From: Chloroflexota bacterium
Lineage (GTDB): Bacteria > Chloroflexota > UBA6077 > FW602-bin22 > CADDYW01
Direction of reading: 5' to 3'
Length of the DNA: 35,964 bases
NCBI GenBank assembly: GCA_021324795.1
Contig: JAJPIK010000115.1
Span: 1-35,964 of the forward strand
Positions within the stretch are counted from its first letter, which is position 1. Each line of letters starts with the position of its first letter. Positions 1-8,966 of the stretch are shown here, one piece after another. The position numbers were made by a program, and so were the translations under genes. The notes below the pieces were generated by a model that made no database searches, had not been told where the DNA came from, and saw nothing but the letters and a program-made list of their open reading frames with translations.

Positions 1-574
1 CCCAATGGTCGCCGCTCCGACGAACCGGCAGATCGAATGGATCGGGTTGGATAATCAGACGGACTTGCGGACTCTCGAATTGTCGCATCAGACGTTCTGG
101 TGGGTCTGGACGTCGGGGATCTTTTCTCGAAACGAGGTTAAGCCGCTCACCGCGAGGACGCCGAACTTGCCGGATCCGCGTCTGTCGGTCAGGGCAACAC
201 GCCAGTTCTCGGTCCAGGGCATCAAAGCGGTGTTGTACGAGTTAGTACAATAGATGATCTGGTGGGCTTCCGAGTGAAAAGGATCCGCCCGCTTTCCCCT
301 TTCGTGCCACCGTTTCGTTCGATCTCGTCGGCGCGTAGTTCTTACGGCAGGCGAGCCAGTCTCGGGTCTGCGGTCGTCGGCCATGGGGAGCCTAGCACCG
401 CCATCGAGTCGTGCCCCCCAGACGGAATAGTACGGCTGATCCCGCTATAGCAGGCTGACGATCGGCAGATCACCTCGTCTGCGCCCCGCTGCAAGTTTGC
501 GTTTCCTTGAATCGTCCAGCCTCATAGGCGATTTATCGCTCGCCTGAATGGCCTCGATCATCTCTTGCCGCCTG
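1..574. other. No recognisable gene
   Basis: Short open frames exist on both strands here, but none has a convincing ribosome binding site, a conserved motif or a family resemblance I can name. I see no tRNA-like fold, repeat array or terminator. The stretch lies beyond the 3' end of the minus-strand ATPase gene and may be decayed sequence like the region around 2200-5200. Confidence 0.4.
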
Positions 575-2181
575 CTACCCTCGAGTTCGCGCTCGGTCGA
601 GCTCATTTCGAGGCTCGTTCAGATGTCGCGCCAGGGCCTCCAGGTGTCGGCGTCCCGATCGGAGGATCCCCTCGGCAGTCGCCACCTGATTCGCATCGGG
701 GCGGATCCCGCGGGCCTGTTCGATCGCCCGTGCGCTCTGCCAAAAGCGCTCGACCATCGGGCGGGTGAGGGCCCCGCGTCGGTGTTTGCATTCGATCGCC
801 CAAATCTCGCCGTCTGCTTCTCCCGTCACGACAAGATCGAGTTCATCGGAGTCCGGCCCGACGCCGTACTGGCCGGATCGGCGCGGTCCTCCGCGTGCTG
901 CGCCTCGTACCAGCTCAGGAGACGCTGAAGAGCCTGGGGGTTCCCGAGGCTGGTCAGAGGGTCACGGCGGTCCGGCTCGACGTTCAGCCAGCTTGCGAAG
1001 ACCGGGTCGGCAAAGCGCAGCACGCCCTCGCTTTCCATCAGGAAATCCTCGTCAATCAGTTCATTGATCGAGTGGTATACCTCAGTGAGCGCGGAGTGGC
1101 GGGTCAAGCGGCGCACGAGCCGTGCCCGTGGCACGTCCCGATCCTGCGCCATGGCCCGAAGGATCGCCTCCAAGCGGTTGCGCCGCGCGACGCTGTCGGT
1201 CTCGGTTGCGGTTCGGAGCACGTACTGGCAGTGGAGCGCAATGTTCCCGCCGCGGCCGATGAGCTCCTGCTGGAAGGCGGTATCAACAAGATCGGAGGTG
1301 ATTACCTCGGGCCCGGCCAGGGCGCGGGCCCGGACCGCCACGGCGTGCACGTAGAAGGGCCAGCCGCCGGTCAGGCGATGGAGGCGCGCCGCCGCGTCGT
1401 GGTCGAACTGGGACTCGTCCTCCCAGATTCGGCTTGCCAGCTCCAGGGTCGCGTCGGGATGGAAAGGGCGAAGCTCCAGCGGGGTGAATCGCGTGAAGAG
1501 GGGGCTTGCCCCGTCCTCGATGAGCCGACGCATCGCCGTGACGCGCGAGCCGGCGATTACGAAGGCCACCCGTCCCGGGTGGTCGAGCGCGGCCCGAAAG
1601 GCGCCGAGGAGGTTATCTGTCTCCGGGAAGGCGCGCAAGCGGGTGATGTCCTGGAACTCGTCGAGCATCAGGAGTAGCGGCGTCTCCAGCCGCTCAGACA
1701 CCTCGGCGGGGAACTGGAGCGCCCGATGCAAGAGGCGGCCGTGGGCCTCGGCGCGGATAGCGTCGAGGATGTCGGCGACCGACAGTTCTAGATCGGCGTT
1801 AAGGCTAGCTGCTGCCGCGCGTAGCCCGTCGTCCGTCTGGGCGATATAGGCGTGCTCTCCTCGCGCGCGGAGGATGGCGCCCAGGGCCTCCGAAACGAAG
1901 GCCCGAGCGAAGTGCTCCGGCGACGTGACGATGGCATCAACATCGAGGCGAGCGATCGCGAAGGTTGGGTGACAGCGGCGAACCTGGTCCAACAGGAGGG
2001 TCTTGCCGATGCGGCGCAGGCCGAGGAGCGCCGTATGCCGACGAATCGCCCGTGGGAGCAGTTGAAGGACGTCGTCGAGAGCTGAGAACTCCGTCGCGCG
2101 ATCGACGAACAGCGGCTCGATCGGTAAGGGCTCGATGGCAGATCTCTCCAAGATATTTGCTACGGTAGCAATGGACGGCAA
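575..2181 (-). pseudogene. AAA ATPase with C-terminal PD-(D/E)xK nuclease-like domain, frameshifted
   Basis: The first frame (2181 to 826, 451 residues) is an archaeal-type AAA ATPase: Walker A GLRRIGKT at residues 54-61 and Walker B LLLMLDEFQD around residues 169-177, followed by a winged-helix-like region. It stops shortly after EDRADPA. The -1 frame continues without a break as QYGVGPDSDELDLVV and then EIWAIECKHRRG, to a stop at 575. That tail has the D...ExK arrangement of the restriction-like nuclease domain found C-terminal to this ATPase family (PF01637/DUF234 type). One lost G in the run at 871-876 would explain the split, so this is either a recent inactivating mutation or a sequencing error. 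The start (TTG at 2181) is uncertain: no good ribosome binding site precedes it. Such proteins are common in mobile and defence regions; the substrate is unknown. Confidence 0.7.
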
Positions 2182-2338
2182 GAGGTGAGAATCACCAGCG
2201 CCCGAAACTTTCCGGCGGAGGACGGACGAAGAGTGGATCGGTCGCGCGACAACGGCGGGACGCGGAACTCCGCCATCGGCGCAGGCCCCAAACGTGGGAG
2301 CGAGGGGCGAGAAGCGTCAAATCATATCGCGGAACCGG

Positions 2339-2373
2339 AAAACACCCGAGGCTATCCAAGCCTCGAGTGTTTT
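2339..2373. terminator. Bidirectional terminator-like hairpin
   Basis: The 15-base arm 2339-2353 pairs with 2359-2373 with one mismatch around a loop of about 5 bases. The stem is GC-rich near the loop and ends in AAAA on one side and TTTT on the other, so either strand would give a hairpin followed by a U run. No intact gene abuts it on either side, so it may have outlived the gene it served. Confidence 0.5.
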
Positions 2374-2534
2374 GGCCTTGCCTGCCTTGGGTTTTTACCA
2401 AGCAAGCGAGCGACGGAAGCGACGGGGATCGGTCCCTCGCCTTCGAACCGGACCCTGGTCTGTATCCGGTCGACGCCCCGTGCGCCGCCACGCCCCCGCC
2501 GCAACACCGGCCGAGAGTTTTGCCCGACGATTGG

Positions 2535-2642
2535 CCACAGATTCGGGCAGAGTACGCTAATAGGAGTTTACGGCAACTGGCCGCTGAATGGAACGTGAGT
2601 CCCGAGACAATTCGCAAGATCGTCGCAGCGGAGCACAAGTGA
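2535..2642 (+). pseudogene. Small HTH motif, copy 1
   Basis: The end of a 91-codon open frame reads DWPQIRAEYANRSLRQLA followed by EWNVSPETIRKIVAAEHK and a stop. This has the shape of a helix-turn-helix of the kind found in resolvases and transposon-associated small proteins: a basic helix, a short turn, then a recognition helix SPETIRKIV. The N-terminal part of the open frame (from 2367) is not convincing as protein, so I treat it as a fragment. A second, more worn copy lies near 2848-2930. Confidence 0.4.
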
Positions 2643-2847
2643 TTCTGCGTATATAGCCTGACCACGGCAACAGGACTCATTTCGTCGGGTCCCAATTCGC
2701 CGCGCCGACCCAGACATAGTGGCGGTCAGTTTCGATTCTACTCCGCCAGCGCCATGCCGAACTTGGTCAAGTACGCAAAATAACGTCAGTGCCGTGGTAG
2801 GCCGCCGGGTGACGATCGAGGCTACCGTCCCACCCTGTCATCAGCCG

Positions 2848-2930
2848 AAGATTCCGAGCACTGGTGGCACAGTGGCACGTTAGTCCGGAGACAATCCGCA
2901 AGATCGTCAGGAAGTGCGGAGACACTTGAT
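2848..2930 (+). pseudogene. Small HTH motif, copy 2 (degenerate)
   Basis: Reading on the plus strand gives RRFRALVAQWHVSPETIRKI, then VRKCGDT and a stop. It matches copy 1 over the recognition helix (W-x-VSPETIRKIV) and less well upstream. Nothing precedes it that could serve as a start. It looks like the surviving 3' end of a duplicated small gene. Confidence 0.4.
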
Positions 2931-3159
2931 TGCTGGTGCGGCTTCTACCCCAGTCGCACAGATCGGGCCATGAACAGCTCGAGGATGTATCCATTCAATG
3001 AAGACGCTTCTGCGCCCCTGGGTACGTTCGGTTCGCTTCGCGCTCCCGAGGAGGGGGAAAATCCGAACTTCCTGCCTCAATCTAACAAACATCGCCGGCG
3101 CCACGCTAGCGGCGCGGGGAGCATCGCGGCTCGCCTACCACTTCGAGCGCGCAGCGCCC

Positions 3160-3491
3160 CCCGAATGCTTCAACCCGCTCGCGGGCTCCTCAAAGCAGTG
3201 TCGCAACCCGATCGCCCTTGCCCAGGAGTGGCAACAGATGCTCGCTGCGGGCGAGCGTGCTTCTCGGGCCGATCTGGCCCGCCGACTCGGGGTGAGCCGC
3301 GCCCGCATCCCCCAGGTCCTTGGCCTGCTTGATCTGGCCCGGACGTGTAGGCAGCGCTCGCCGCCCTCGGCGACCCGCTGCCGCGGCCGGTTTTCAGCGA
3401 GCGCATGCTCTGTCTCTTGCTCACGCTGCCTGCGGGAGAGCAGCAGCGAGCGTTGGAGGGCGTGTGTCCTACGGCGAATCCTGCCTCGGCG
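3160..3491 (+). pseudogene. HTH regulator remnant with frameshift
   Basis: In one frame the sequence reads NPIALAQEWQQMLAAGERAS, then RADLARRLGVSRARIPQVLG and LLDLA. This is a clear helix-turn-helix of the type seen in small proteins beside recombinases. After LLDLA the frame breaks. The third frame then continues plausibly as AALAALGDPLPRPVFSERM and LCLLLTLPAGEQQRALEG to a stop at 3489-3491. The join needs a 1-base change and at least one substitution near 3335-3350. No good start codon is visible upstream. Such HTH proteins usually accompany site-specific recombinases, but none survives here. Confidence 0.5.
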
Positions 3492-3586
3492 TAGGAGACC
3501 GCTCTCCCACCCCCCACCCAGCGCCTCAGTCGCTGTCTTGGGAGCGAAGTCGGTAGACTCGGCAGGCCCCGCTCGCTCTCTGCAGA

Positions 3587-3616
3587 TTCACGAGCATATA
3601 ACGAGTGGGTTATAAT
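3587..3616 (+). promoter_or_regulatory. Sigma-70-like promoter before the toxin-antitoxin fossil
   Basis: TTCACG (3587-3592) and a perfect TATAAT (3611-3616) are separated by 18 bases. They lie just upstream of the decayed HigB-like reading frame, where a toxin-antitoxin promoter would be expected. The match is to the bacterial consensus only. Confidence 0.4.
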
Positions 3617-3619
3617 GGT

Positions 3620-3957
3620 GCGCTGAACGTCGAGGTTCGCCCTGAGGCTGAGGGGGGACCTGCGAGCGCTCCTCGCGGCCAAGCGCGCCGCGATGCAGCA
3701 TGTATTCGAGCATCTCGAGGTCTAAGGCGACCAGTTCCCTTTCCCGCACAGTAGCCGGGTCAAGGGGCGACCCAGTTCCGGGAGCTTCGCCCTCACGCCG
3801 GTCGCAGCCCGTGGCGCGCCTGCTCCCGACGCGTCGGCGACACGTTGGTGATCGGCGCGATCGACCTGAGGCGCGCGTCGACCCTGGGACTTCGGGCGGG
3901 TGATCCGCGCGGCCGAGGCGCGGCTCACCCGGCTCGAGCAGGAGAGGAGACAAGGTC
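3620..3957 (+). pseudogene. HigB/RelE (Gp49-like) toxin remnant
   Basis: Pieces of a type II toxin can be followed through changing frames: NVEVRPEAEG; DLRALLAAKRAAMQHVFEHL with a TAA at 3723-3725; GDQFPFPHSSRVKG; FRELRPHAGRSPWRACSRRV and GDTLVIGAI; and finally VIRAAEARLTRLEQER. The order and content match the phage-derived HigB/Gp49 family: a PFPHSSxVKG segment, an RELRP...R strand, then a C-terminal helix rich in R and E. There are at least three frameshifts and an internal stop, so it cannot be functional. The next frame downstream is its HigA-like partner. Confidence 0.55.
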
Positions 3958-4335
3958 ATGGTGTAGACCCGGCTACGGAGCACCGCCGGGACCCGTGCGG
4001 AGCAGCTACGGCAGGGCCCGGCCTTCCGCGCTTCCTGGGAGCGCACCGCGCTCGCCTTGATCGGCTACCGCGTCGAGCACCACCTCACGCAAACGTAGCT
4101 CGCCGCGAAGCTGGGGATGGGGCAGCCGCAGGTGGCCCGACCGGAGATGGGGGAGCACGCCTCCTCCTTGGAGTTGCTCCAGCGGCTGGCCCAGACGCTC
4201 GGCCTGCGCTTCATCGTTGGGGTCGCCCCGGCCGGCGATGGGGCCCCGGCGAGCGCCGCGACCACCCCTGCCGGCGTGGAGATTGTCGAGGACGTGACCG
4301 CCGACGGCCGCCGGACTCTGATAGCGACCGAATAG
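3958..4335 (+). pseudogene. HigA-type XRE antitoxin remnant
   Basis: The frame opened by ATG at 3958 has TAG at 3964-3966 and 4099-4101, but is otherwise continuous to a stop just before 4336. Between and after the stops it reads RTALALIGYRVEHHLTQT, then LAAKLGMGQPQVARPEMGEH and ASSLELLQRLAQTLGLRFIV. This is a typical Cro/C1 helix-turn-helix antitoxin. A proline stands where the family usually has leucine (VARLE). It directly follows the toxin fossil, in the toxin-then-antitoxin order of HigBA modules. Two in-frame stops make it a pseudogene unless translation restarts at ATG 4117, which would remove the first HTH helix. Confidence 0.6.
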
Positions 4336-5208
4336 GACAAGGGCCGATAGTTCGTCTGCCTGGCACGGAAGCTCCGCGTGGCGTGGGGAGCACAGACCAG
4401 CGGGATGCACTGGGTCAGACGCGCCTTGGTGCCGCGCGGTCAACTGCGCGATGGCGAGCGAGCCGAGCAATCCGACCGAAGACTGTCCAGAGTGCGTTCG
4501 CGTGACTCAGAAGTGACCGGAAAGTGACTGAGCGAGGTACCGAGAGCCATGGCGAAGCTCAAGAAGTCCGACCAGCAGCAGCTCTGGGCCGAGGCGCCGC
4601 TCTGCCGCAGGCTGAGAGGGGGCTGTGACTGAAGAGGAGGTGCCCGCACTATCCTCCTTGCTCAAGGCGGCCTTCTCGCCGAACACGGAACTGACGAGTC
4701 GCTGGCTCGTCCCTCCCCGCCGGGCCGGCCCGTCTGCGGCAAGTATTCCAGCAGCAGGCCTCCCGGCCGATCAAGGCGCAGAGAGGTAAGGCGCTGGCCG
4801 GTTTCGTTGACATCCCCGTCGCTCGACGCACTGGCTGGAGGAGCCAATGCCCGGAGAGGCGGAGTTGGTCCGGCCGCCCTCGTCTGGGCTCTGCGGATCG
4901 CTAGCTCAAACCAGAGTTCTTTCGCTGATGTGGTGACCCGGAACTCCGCTCTGCGCAGACTGCTGCCGTGGAGGAGATAGGCGGAGTCTGTGAGTGTGCG
5001 TGTAATGGTTGAGAGGGGATCAGCGCGGCCATCGGCAAGCAAGTGGGCAGACTGTGGGTGCTCTTGGCGGTGCCCATCGTTTCTCCACTTACACTACGTT
5101 TCGCGTCCCGTGGTCCAAGTTCGTGAGCTATCGCTACGAGTGTAGCGCTCGCCGATTGTTGACCGGCTCGTCGATCGCTACGCCAGTTTGGGGGCAGGGT
5201 GCGGGTTG
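4336..5208. other. Non-coding or decayed stretch before the Gabija-like pair
   Basis: No recognisable protein appears on either strand. A 25-codon frame near 4549-4626 (MAKLKKSDQQQLWAEA...) follows a GAGAG run but is too short to assign. Three GTGAC repeats lie at 4502-4528. The promoter of the downstream pair should fall near 5080-5200, but I see no strong consensus. Confidence 0.4.
4502..4528 (+). repeat. Three phased GTGAC repeats
   Basis: GTGAC occurs at 4502, 4513 and 4524, exactly 11 bases apart, so all three face the same side of the helix. This is how small operator or iteron arrays are arranged. Function is not shown. Confidence 0.3.
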
Positions 5209-7008
5209 ATGCTGAGAATTACGCGCATTCGGCTGCGGAACTACCGGACATTCGACGATTGTTCTCTCGATCTCCGACCGAGGACGGTCATCTTGGGTGC
5301 CAACAATGTTGGCAAGACTTCCCTGCTCGAAGCGATCGAGAGCATCCTGGGTGCAGGCCGCCGGGGGTACGGCTTCACCGAGGACGACATCAGGAGGGGC
5401 TCGCCACTCGGGACGAAGATCATTGTCGACCTGACCATCCGACCGGGCGATGGCGAGCGCCTCAATGCGGACGAGCATGCTGTATTCGGGACCCACGTCG
5501 ATATCTACGACGGGGACCGTGAACAGCTGCTCGTTCGGGTCGAGGCGGGTCCGGACGAGATCGACGGTATCTTCCGCACCCGCGCCCGCTTCCTAAAGAG
5601 CGATGGCGGCGATGATGGCCCGCTGGGCGCCGAGCACCGCCAGGCGCTAGCCGTGCTCCTGTTCCAGGCCCCGCGCGACGCACGCCGCGAGCTCTTCGAC
5701 CGGTTCGGACTCTGGGCACGCGTCGCCGGCACCCTCGGTCTCTCCGACGAACAGCTCGAGCGGTTGCGCCGACGAGGCGAAGAGATGGGCGAGACGCTGG
5801 TCGGGGAACTGCTCGGGTCGGCATCAGGTGCCGAACAGTTGGCACACGCGGTGTCGCAGCTTCTGGGTGATGTGCTATACGGTGGAGCGGCCGATGCCGC
5901 GCTGGCCTTCTCGGCGACGCCCCTGGACCCGCGCCAACTTCTCCGGCAGATCGAGCTCCGACTCCGCGTCCCGGGGGACCGCGATGCCCGTCCGCTGATG
6001 GAGCACAGCGTGGGGACGCAGTCCATCGTCCTCTTCGGCCTCTTCCACGCGTATCTCCACGCGCTCCATTACCAACTCCTGACCATCGGCGTAGAGGAGC
6101 CGGAGGTACATCTCTTCCCGCACGCCGCGCGCGCGCTCGTGAAGAACATCCGCGCGCTGGACGTGCAGACGCTCGTGACCACTCACTCGACCTCGGTGAC
6201 GGACCTCGCCGATCCGCGCGACCTCCTCGTGCTGCGCCGCCAGGGCGACCGGACTATCGCGTGCGCGGTGCCCGACGGCTATCTCACCGAGGACGAGGCC
6301 AAGGATATCCGCCGGCGCATGCGGGCGGCCGGCTCCGGCTTCGTCTTCGCTCGCGCGGTGCTGTTCGCCGAGGGCGCGAGTGAGGAGTTGGCACTCCCGG
6401 TCCTCGCCGAGTCGCTGGGGCTGGATCTCGATTCGCTGGGCGTCTCGCTGGTCACCGTGGATGGCAGCAGCTTCCGGGCGTTCGCCAAACTCCTGCACCC
6501 GCAAGCGCTCAACATCCCGTACCTGATGGTGTGCGACAATGATCAGGCCGTTCGGCAGCTTCTCCGCGACCTCGCCAACACCGGGGCACTGCCGCCCGAC
6601 GTCGCACCCAATCATCCTCAGGCCGGCCGAGCCATCCTCGAGGCCGCCGGTTACTACTGGTGGACAGTTGGTGACTTCGAGTCCTGCCTGCTCGCCGCCG
6701 GTGCCGGCCCGCTATTCAGGCAGGCGATCGCCGAGCTATATGGCGCCCAGCGGCTCGGCCAGTACGAGCAGCAGTTTCGCTCGCAGCCGGGCCGGGTGCC
6801 GGCCGACGAGCGGGAGTTGATCCTCGGCTTCCTGCGACAGAGCCGCGTGAGCAAACCGAAGATTGCGCAGCGGGTCGCGGAGCTGTTCGTGGAGCACGGG
6901 TGCCCCGTGCCCGAGGAGGTGCGGCGATTGCTCGAGCGACTGGCGCAACTCGCACGCGACCAGATGGAGATCAGCAGCGATGGAGATCCTGCGGCGGAAC
7001 CTCGATGA
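5209..7008 (+). CDS. gajA: OLD-family ATP-dependent nuclease, GajA-like
   Basis: A 599-residue protein starting at ATG 5209, preceded by a purine-rich GGGGGCAGGG. A TTG at 5188 is a less likely start. The N-terminal ABC-type ATPase has LRNYRTFDD, Walker A GANNVGKT at about residues 30-37, Walker B VEEPEVHLFPHAARAL near 291-306, and the H-loop VTTHSTSVTD. The C-terminal half is a TOPRIM domain: the acidic motif FAEGASEELALP begins near 385, and the D-x-D motif is VCDND near 441. This matches class 2 OLD proteins, the nuclease of Gabija systems, in which ATP or nucleotide depletion controls DNA nicking. The helicase gene downstream overlaps its 3' end by 29 bases, which supports the assignment. 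Length is close to known GajA proteins (about 580 residues). Confidence 0.82.
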   Translation: MLRITRIRLRNYRTFDDCSLDLRPRTVILGANNVGKTSLLEAIESILGAGRRGYGFTEDDIRRGSPLGTKIIVDLTIRPGDGERLNADEHAVFGTHVDIYDGDREQLLVRVEAGPDEIDGIFRTRARFLKSDGGDDGPLGAEHRQALAVLLFQAPRDARRELFDRFGLWARVAGTLGLSDEQLERLRRRGEEMGETLVGELLGSASGAEQLAHAVSQLLGDVLYGGAADAALAFSATPLDPRQLLRQIELRLRVPGDRDARPLMEHSVGTQSIVLFGLFHAYLHALHYQLLTIGVEEPEVHLFPHAARALVKNIRALDVQTLVTTHSTSVTDLADPRDLLVLRRQGDRTIACAVPDGYLTEDEAKDIRRRMRAAGSGFVFARAVLFAEGASEELALPVLAESLGLDLDSLGVSLVTVDGSSFRAFAKLLHPQALNIPYLMVCDNDQAVRQLLRDLANTGALPPDVAPNHPQAGRAILEAAGYYWWTVGDFESCLLAAGAGPLFRQAIAELYGAQRLGQYEQQFRSQPGRVPADERELILGFLRQSRVSKPKIAQRVAELFVEHGCPVPEEVRRLLERLAQLARDQMEISSDGDPAAEPR

Positions 7009-8767
7009 GGAGCAGCGGCGGGTCGCTGAGGCGTCCGGCGCGAACCTGCTGGTCCTGGCCGGCCCGGGTTCGGGGAAGACGCGCCTGCTCACCAATGTCG
7101 CCGCGTATCGGCTCCGGCTCTCGCCTGGCGAGTCGTGGCGGGTCTGCTGCCTGACCTTCACCGTCGAGGCCGCCCGCCAGCTATGTACGCGCCTGAGGAG
7201 CCCCGACCTTGGCAACGTCCCCAGCCATCGCGTCTGGGCGGGGAACTTCCATCAGTTCTCTCAGATGCTGCTGCGCTCGTACGGCCATCTCCTCGGCTGG
7301 CCCCGGACCGCCGGTGTCATCGCACCGTCCGATGCTGAGACGCTGGTGGCTGAACTCGCCAACGAATTCGGCATGCGCAACGTCGACACTCAGAGCGTCC
7401 TGGGGGCGATCTCTGCCCAGAAGGGGCGGCGCCCGCTCCCCGATGACCTCGACCGTCGAGCTGAGAGCTTCATCCGCCTGGCCGATGCCTACCAGCGGCG
7501 TCTGCGTGATGCCGGGCTGCGCGACTTCGACGACCTCCTCCTCGACGCGCTGCGGCTGCTGCGCGAGCACGCCGCCGTCCGGCGCATCGTGCAGGATAGC
7601 TTCCGGCATGTCCTCGTGGACGAGTTGCAGGACACGAATCAGATCCAGATGGACCTGCTCGGGATCCTCGTGGACGACAGCGCGGTGCGCATCTTCGGCG
7701 TGGCGGATGCCGACCAGATGATCTACGCCTGGCGCGACGCACGGCCGGAGAACCTCAAGGAGTTCGAAGACCGATTCCAGGCGGAGGTGGTTAGCCTCGG
7801 CGGGAACTACCGCTGCCCGCCGCGGATCGTGCGGGCCGCATCGGCCGTGATCGGCAACAATCCGAATCGCGAGCGGGCGGCGCGGGATCTCCGATCGCTG
7901 GTATCCCATGCCGAAGGCGAGCTCTGGGAGGCGACCGCGCGCGACGAGGCAGACGAACTCGAGGTTATCTGCGATGTCATCGAATACTGCCGCCGGAGTG
8001 GGACGGATCTCGGAAGCATAGCCATCCTGGCTCCCCATCGCTTCAAGTTCTCGGGACTCTGGGCCACCTTCGACGCGCGCGGGATCGCATATGTCTACAT
8101 CGGCTCGGATGAGATGGAGCGCTGCCCCGTGGTCCGGGTGGTGCGTGCCTGTCTGACCGGCCTGGCGAACCCGGAGCGACCCCTGCAGGTGGCCAGGGTG
8201 ATTGATGAAGCCAACGAGGCCGCGGGGCGGTCGTGGGTTGACGAGGGTGCGATCGGGCGCGCCGTTGCCGCCGTGTCGCCAGCTCCACCGGAGCGGCTAT
8301 ACACCATCTTGGTCGATCAACTCGCGCTCGGGACCTTCGCGGGTAGTGATGTGCCTGCAGGGGTAGCGGCGAGACTCAAACGGTTCGGGCAGATGCTCGC
8401 GCAGGCGGTAGCCGACGAGGAGCCGGCGAGCAGCGCACAACTGGCGAGCTTCGTCCTGCTAGAATGGCCGCGCCTCGAGGCGGCGGTGCTGCGATCCGAG
8501 CAGGCGGTCAAGGTGATGACGACCTACAACGCGAAGGGGTTGGAATTCGACACCGTCATTCTGCCGTTCTGCACCAAGAAGCTCGTCCCCTGGATCCCCA
8601 AGGCGCAGCGCAGCAAGGCACAGCTGTGGTATGAGGCCCGGCGCAACTTCTACGTGGCGCTGACCCGGAGCACACATCGCGTCGTGTTTACCCGCGTGGA
8701 CGGCTCCCCACGATCGGTATTCCTGAATGAGATACCGGCAGACTTGATCCAGCCATGGAGGAGGTGA
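6980..8767 (+). CDS. gajB: UvrD/PcrA-like helicase, GajB-like
   Basis: A 595-residue superfamily 1A helicase. The start ATG 6980 has GGAG about ten bases upstream and lies inside the nuclease gene, so the two are translationally coupled; an open frame extends further 5' but is unlike the family. Motifs in order: motif I AGPGSGKTRLL (about 27-37), motif II VDELQDTNQ (DELQD at 214-218), motif III GVADADQMIYAWRDARPE, motif IV GGNYRCPPRIV, motif V NAKGLEFDTVI near 516, and motif VI FYVALTRSTHRVVF near 558. The Q-tip region LDEEQRRVAEA is at residues 8-18. Gabija GajB proteins are usually about 500 residues, so this one is long, with a more complete UvrD core. With the OLD nuclease it forms a Gabija-type anti-phage pair. 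Confidence 0.82.
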   Translation: MEILRRNLDEEQRRVAEASGANLLVLAGPGSGKTRLLTNVAAYRLRLSPGESWRVCCLTFTVEAARQLCTRLRSPDLGNVPSHRVWAGNFHQFSQMLLRSYGHLLGWPRTAGVIAPSDAETLVAELANEFGMRNVDTQSVLGAISAQKGRRPLPDDLDRRAESFIRLADAYQRRLRDAGLRDFDDLLLDALRLLREHAAVRRIVQDSFRHVLVDELQDTNQIQMDLLGILVDDSAVRIFGVADADQMIYAWRDARPENLKEFEDRFQAEVVSLGGNYRCPPRIVRAASAVIGNNPNRERAARDLRSLVSHAEGELWEATARDEADELEVICDVIEYCRRSGTDLGSIAILAPHRFKFSGLWATFDARGIAYVYIGSDEMERCPVVRVVRACLTGLANPERPLQVARVIDEANEAAGRSWVDEGAIGRAVAAVSPAPPERLYTILVDQLALGTFAGSDVPAGVAARLKRFGQMLAQAVADEEPASSAQLASFVLLEWPRLEAAVLRSEQAVKVMTTYNAKGLEFDTVILPFCTKKLVPWIPKAQRSKAQLWYEARRNFYVALTRSTHRVVFTRVDGSPRSVFLNEIPADLIQPWRR

Positions 8768-8925
8768 GAGGTTGTCGCGCCTACGGGAACCGTCCGGGAC
8801 ACAAGCAGAGAACTCTTGGCGCGGATAGCGAACCCCGTGCGCCGCCAAGAGTGCTGCGGGATTCAGCGACGGCTACTACCACACAGGCCCAGCGCGGATG
8901 TGGCCATCGGCAGGCCCGTCGGCGC

Positions 8926-8966
8926 TGTCAAGCCCCCAGAATTTGGTCCACCCGGAATGTGAGTAC
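8926..8966. repeat. IS3 element left terminal inverted repeat
   Basis: Contains GGTCCA (8945-8950) and GTGAGT (8959-8964). It matches the right end at about 14 of 18 positions immediately outside GGTCCA. The exact tip is uncertain by one or two bases. Confidence 0.55.

Larger units (their letters stand above)
2182..3150. other. Decayed intergenic region with hairpin and HTH scraps
   Basis: No intact gene is supported. The region contains a strong hairpin (2339-2373) and two diverged copies of a short helix-turn-helix motif (about 2535-2642 and 2848-2930). The remaining open frames look like chance products of high GC. Confidence 0.5.

Noticed and set aside
895..1677. 260-codon plus-strand frame opposite the ATPase gene
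   Set aside because: It mirrors the conserved minus-strand ATPase in another frame, has no family motif, and is explained by high GC suppressing stop codons.
2400..2470. tRNA-like GGTTCGAA on the minus strand
   Set aside because: No acceptor stem, anticodon arm or D-arm can be folded around it.
5875..6615. 246-codon minus-strand frame inside the OLD nuclease gene
   Set aside because: It is the antisense shadow of a well-supported gene with Walker and TOPRIM motifs.
7181..8038. 285-codon minus-strand frame inside the helicase gene
   Set aside because: Antisense shadow of conserved helicase motifs II-IV; low-complexity composition and no ribosome binding site.
8768..8925. Missing half of the ISNCY transposase left of the IS3 element
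   Set aside because: Neither strand of this 158-base stretch shows the expected C-terminal transposase sequence.
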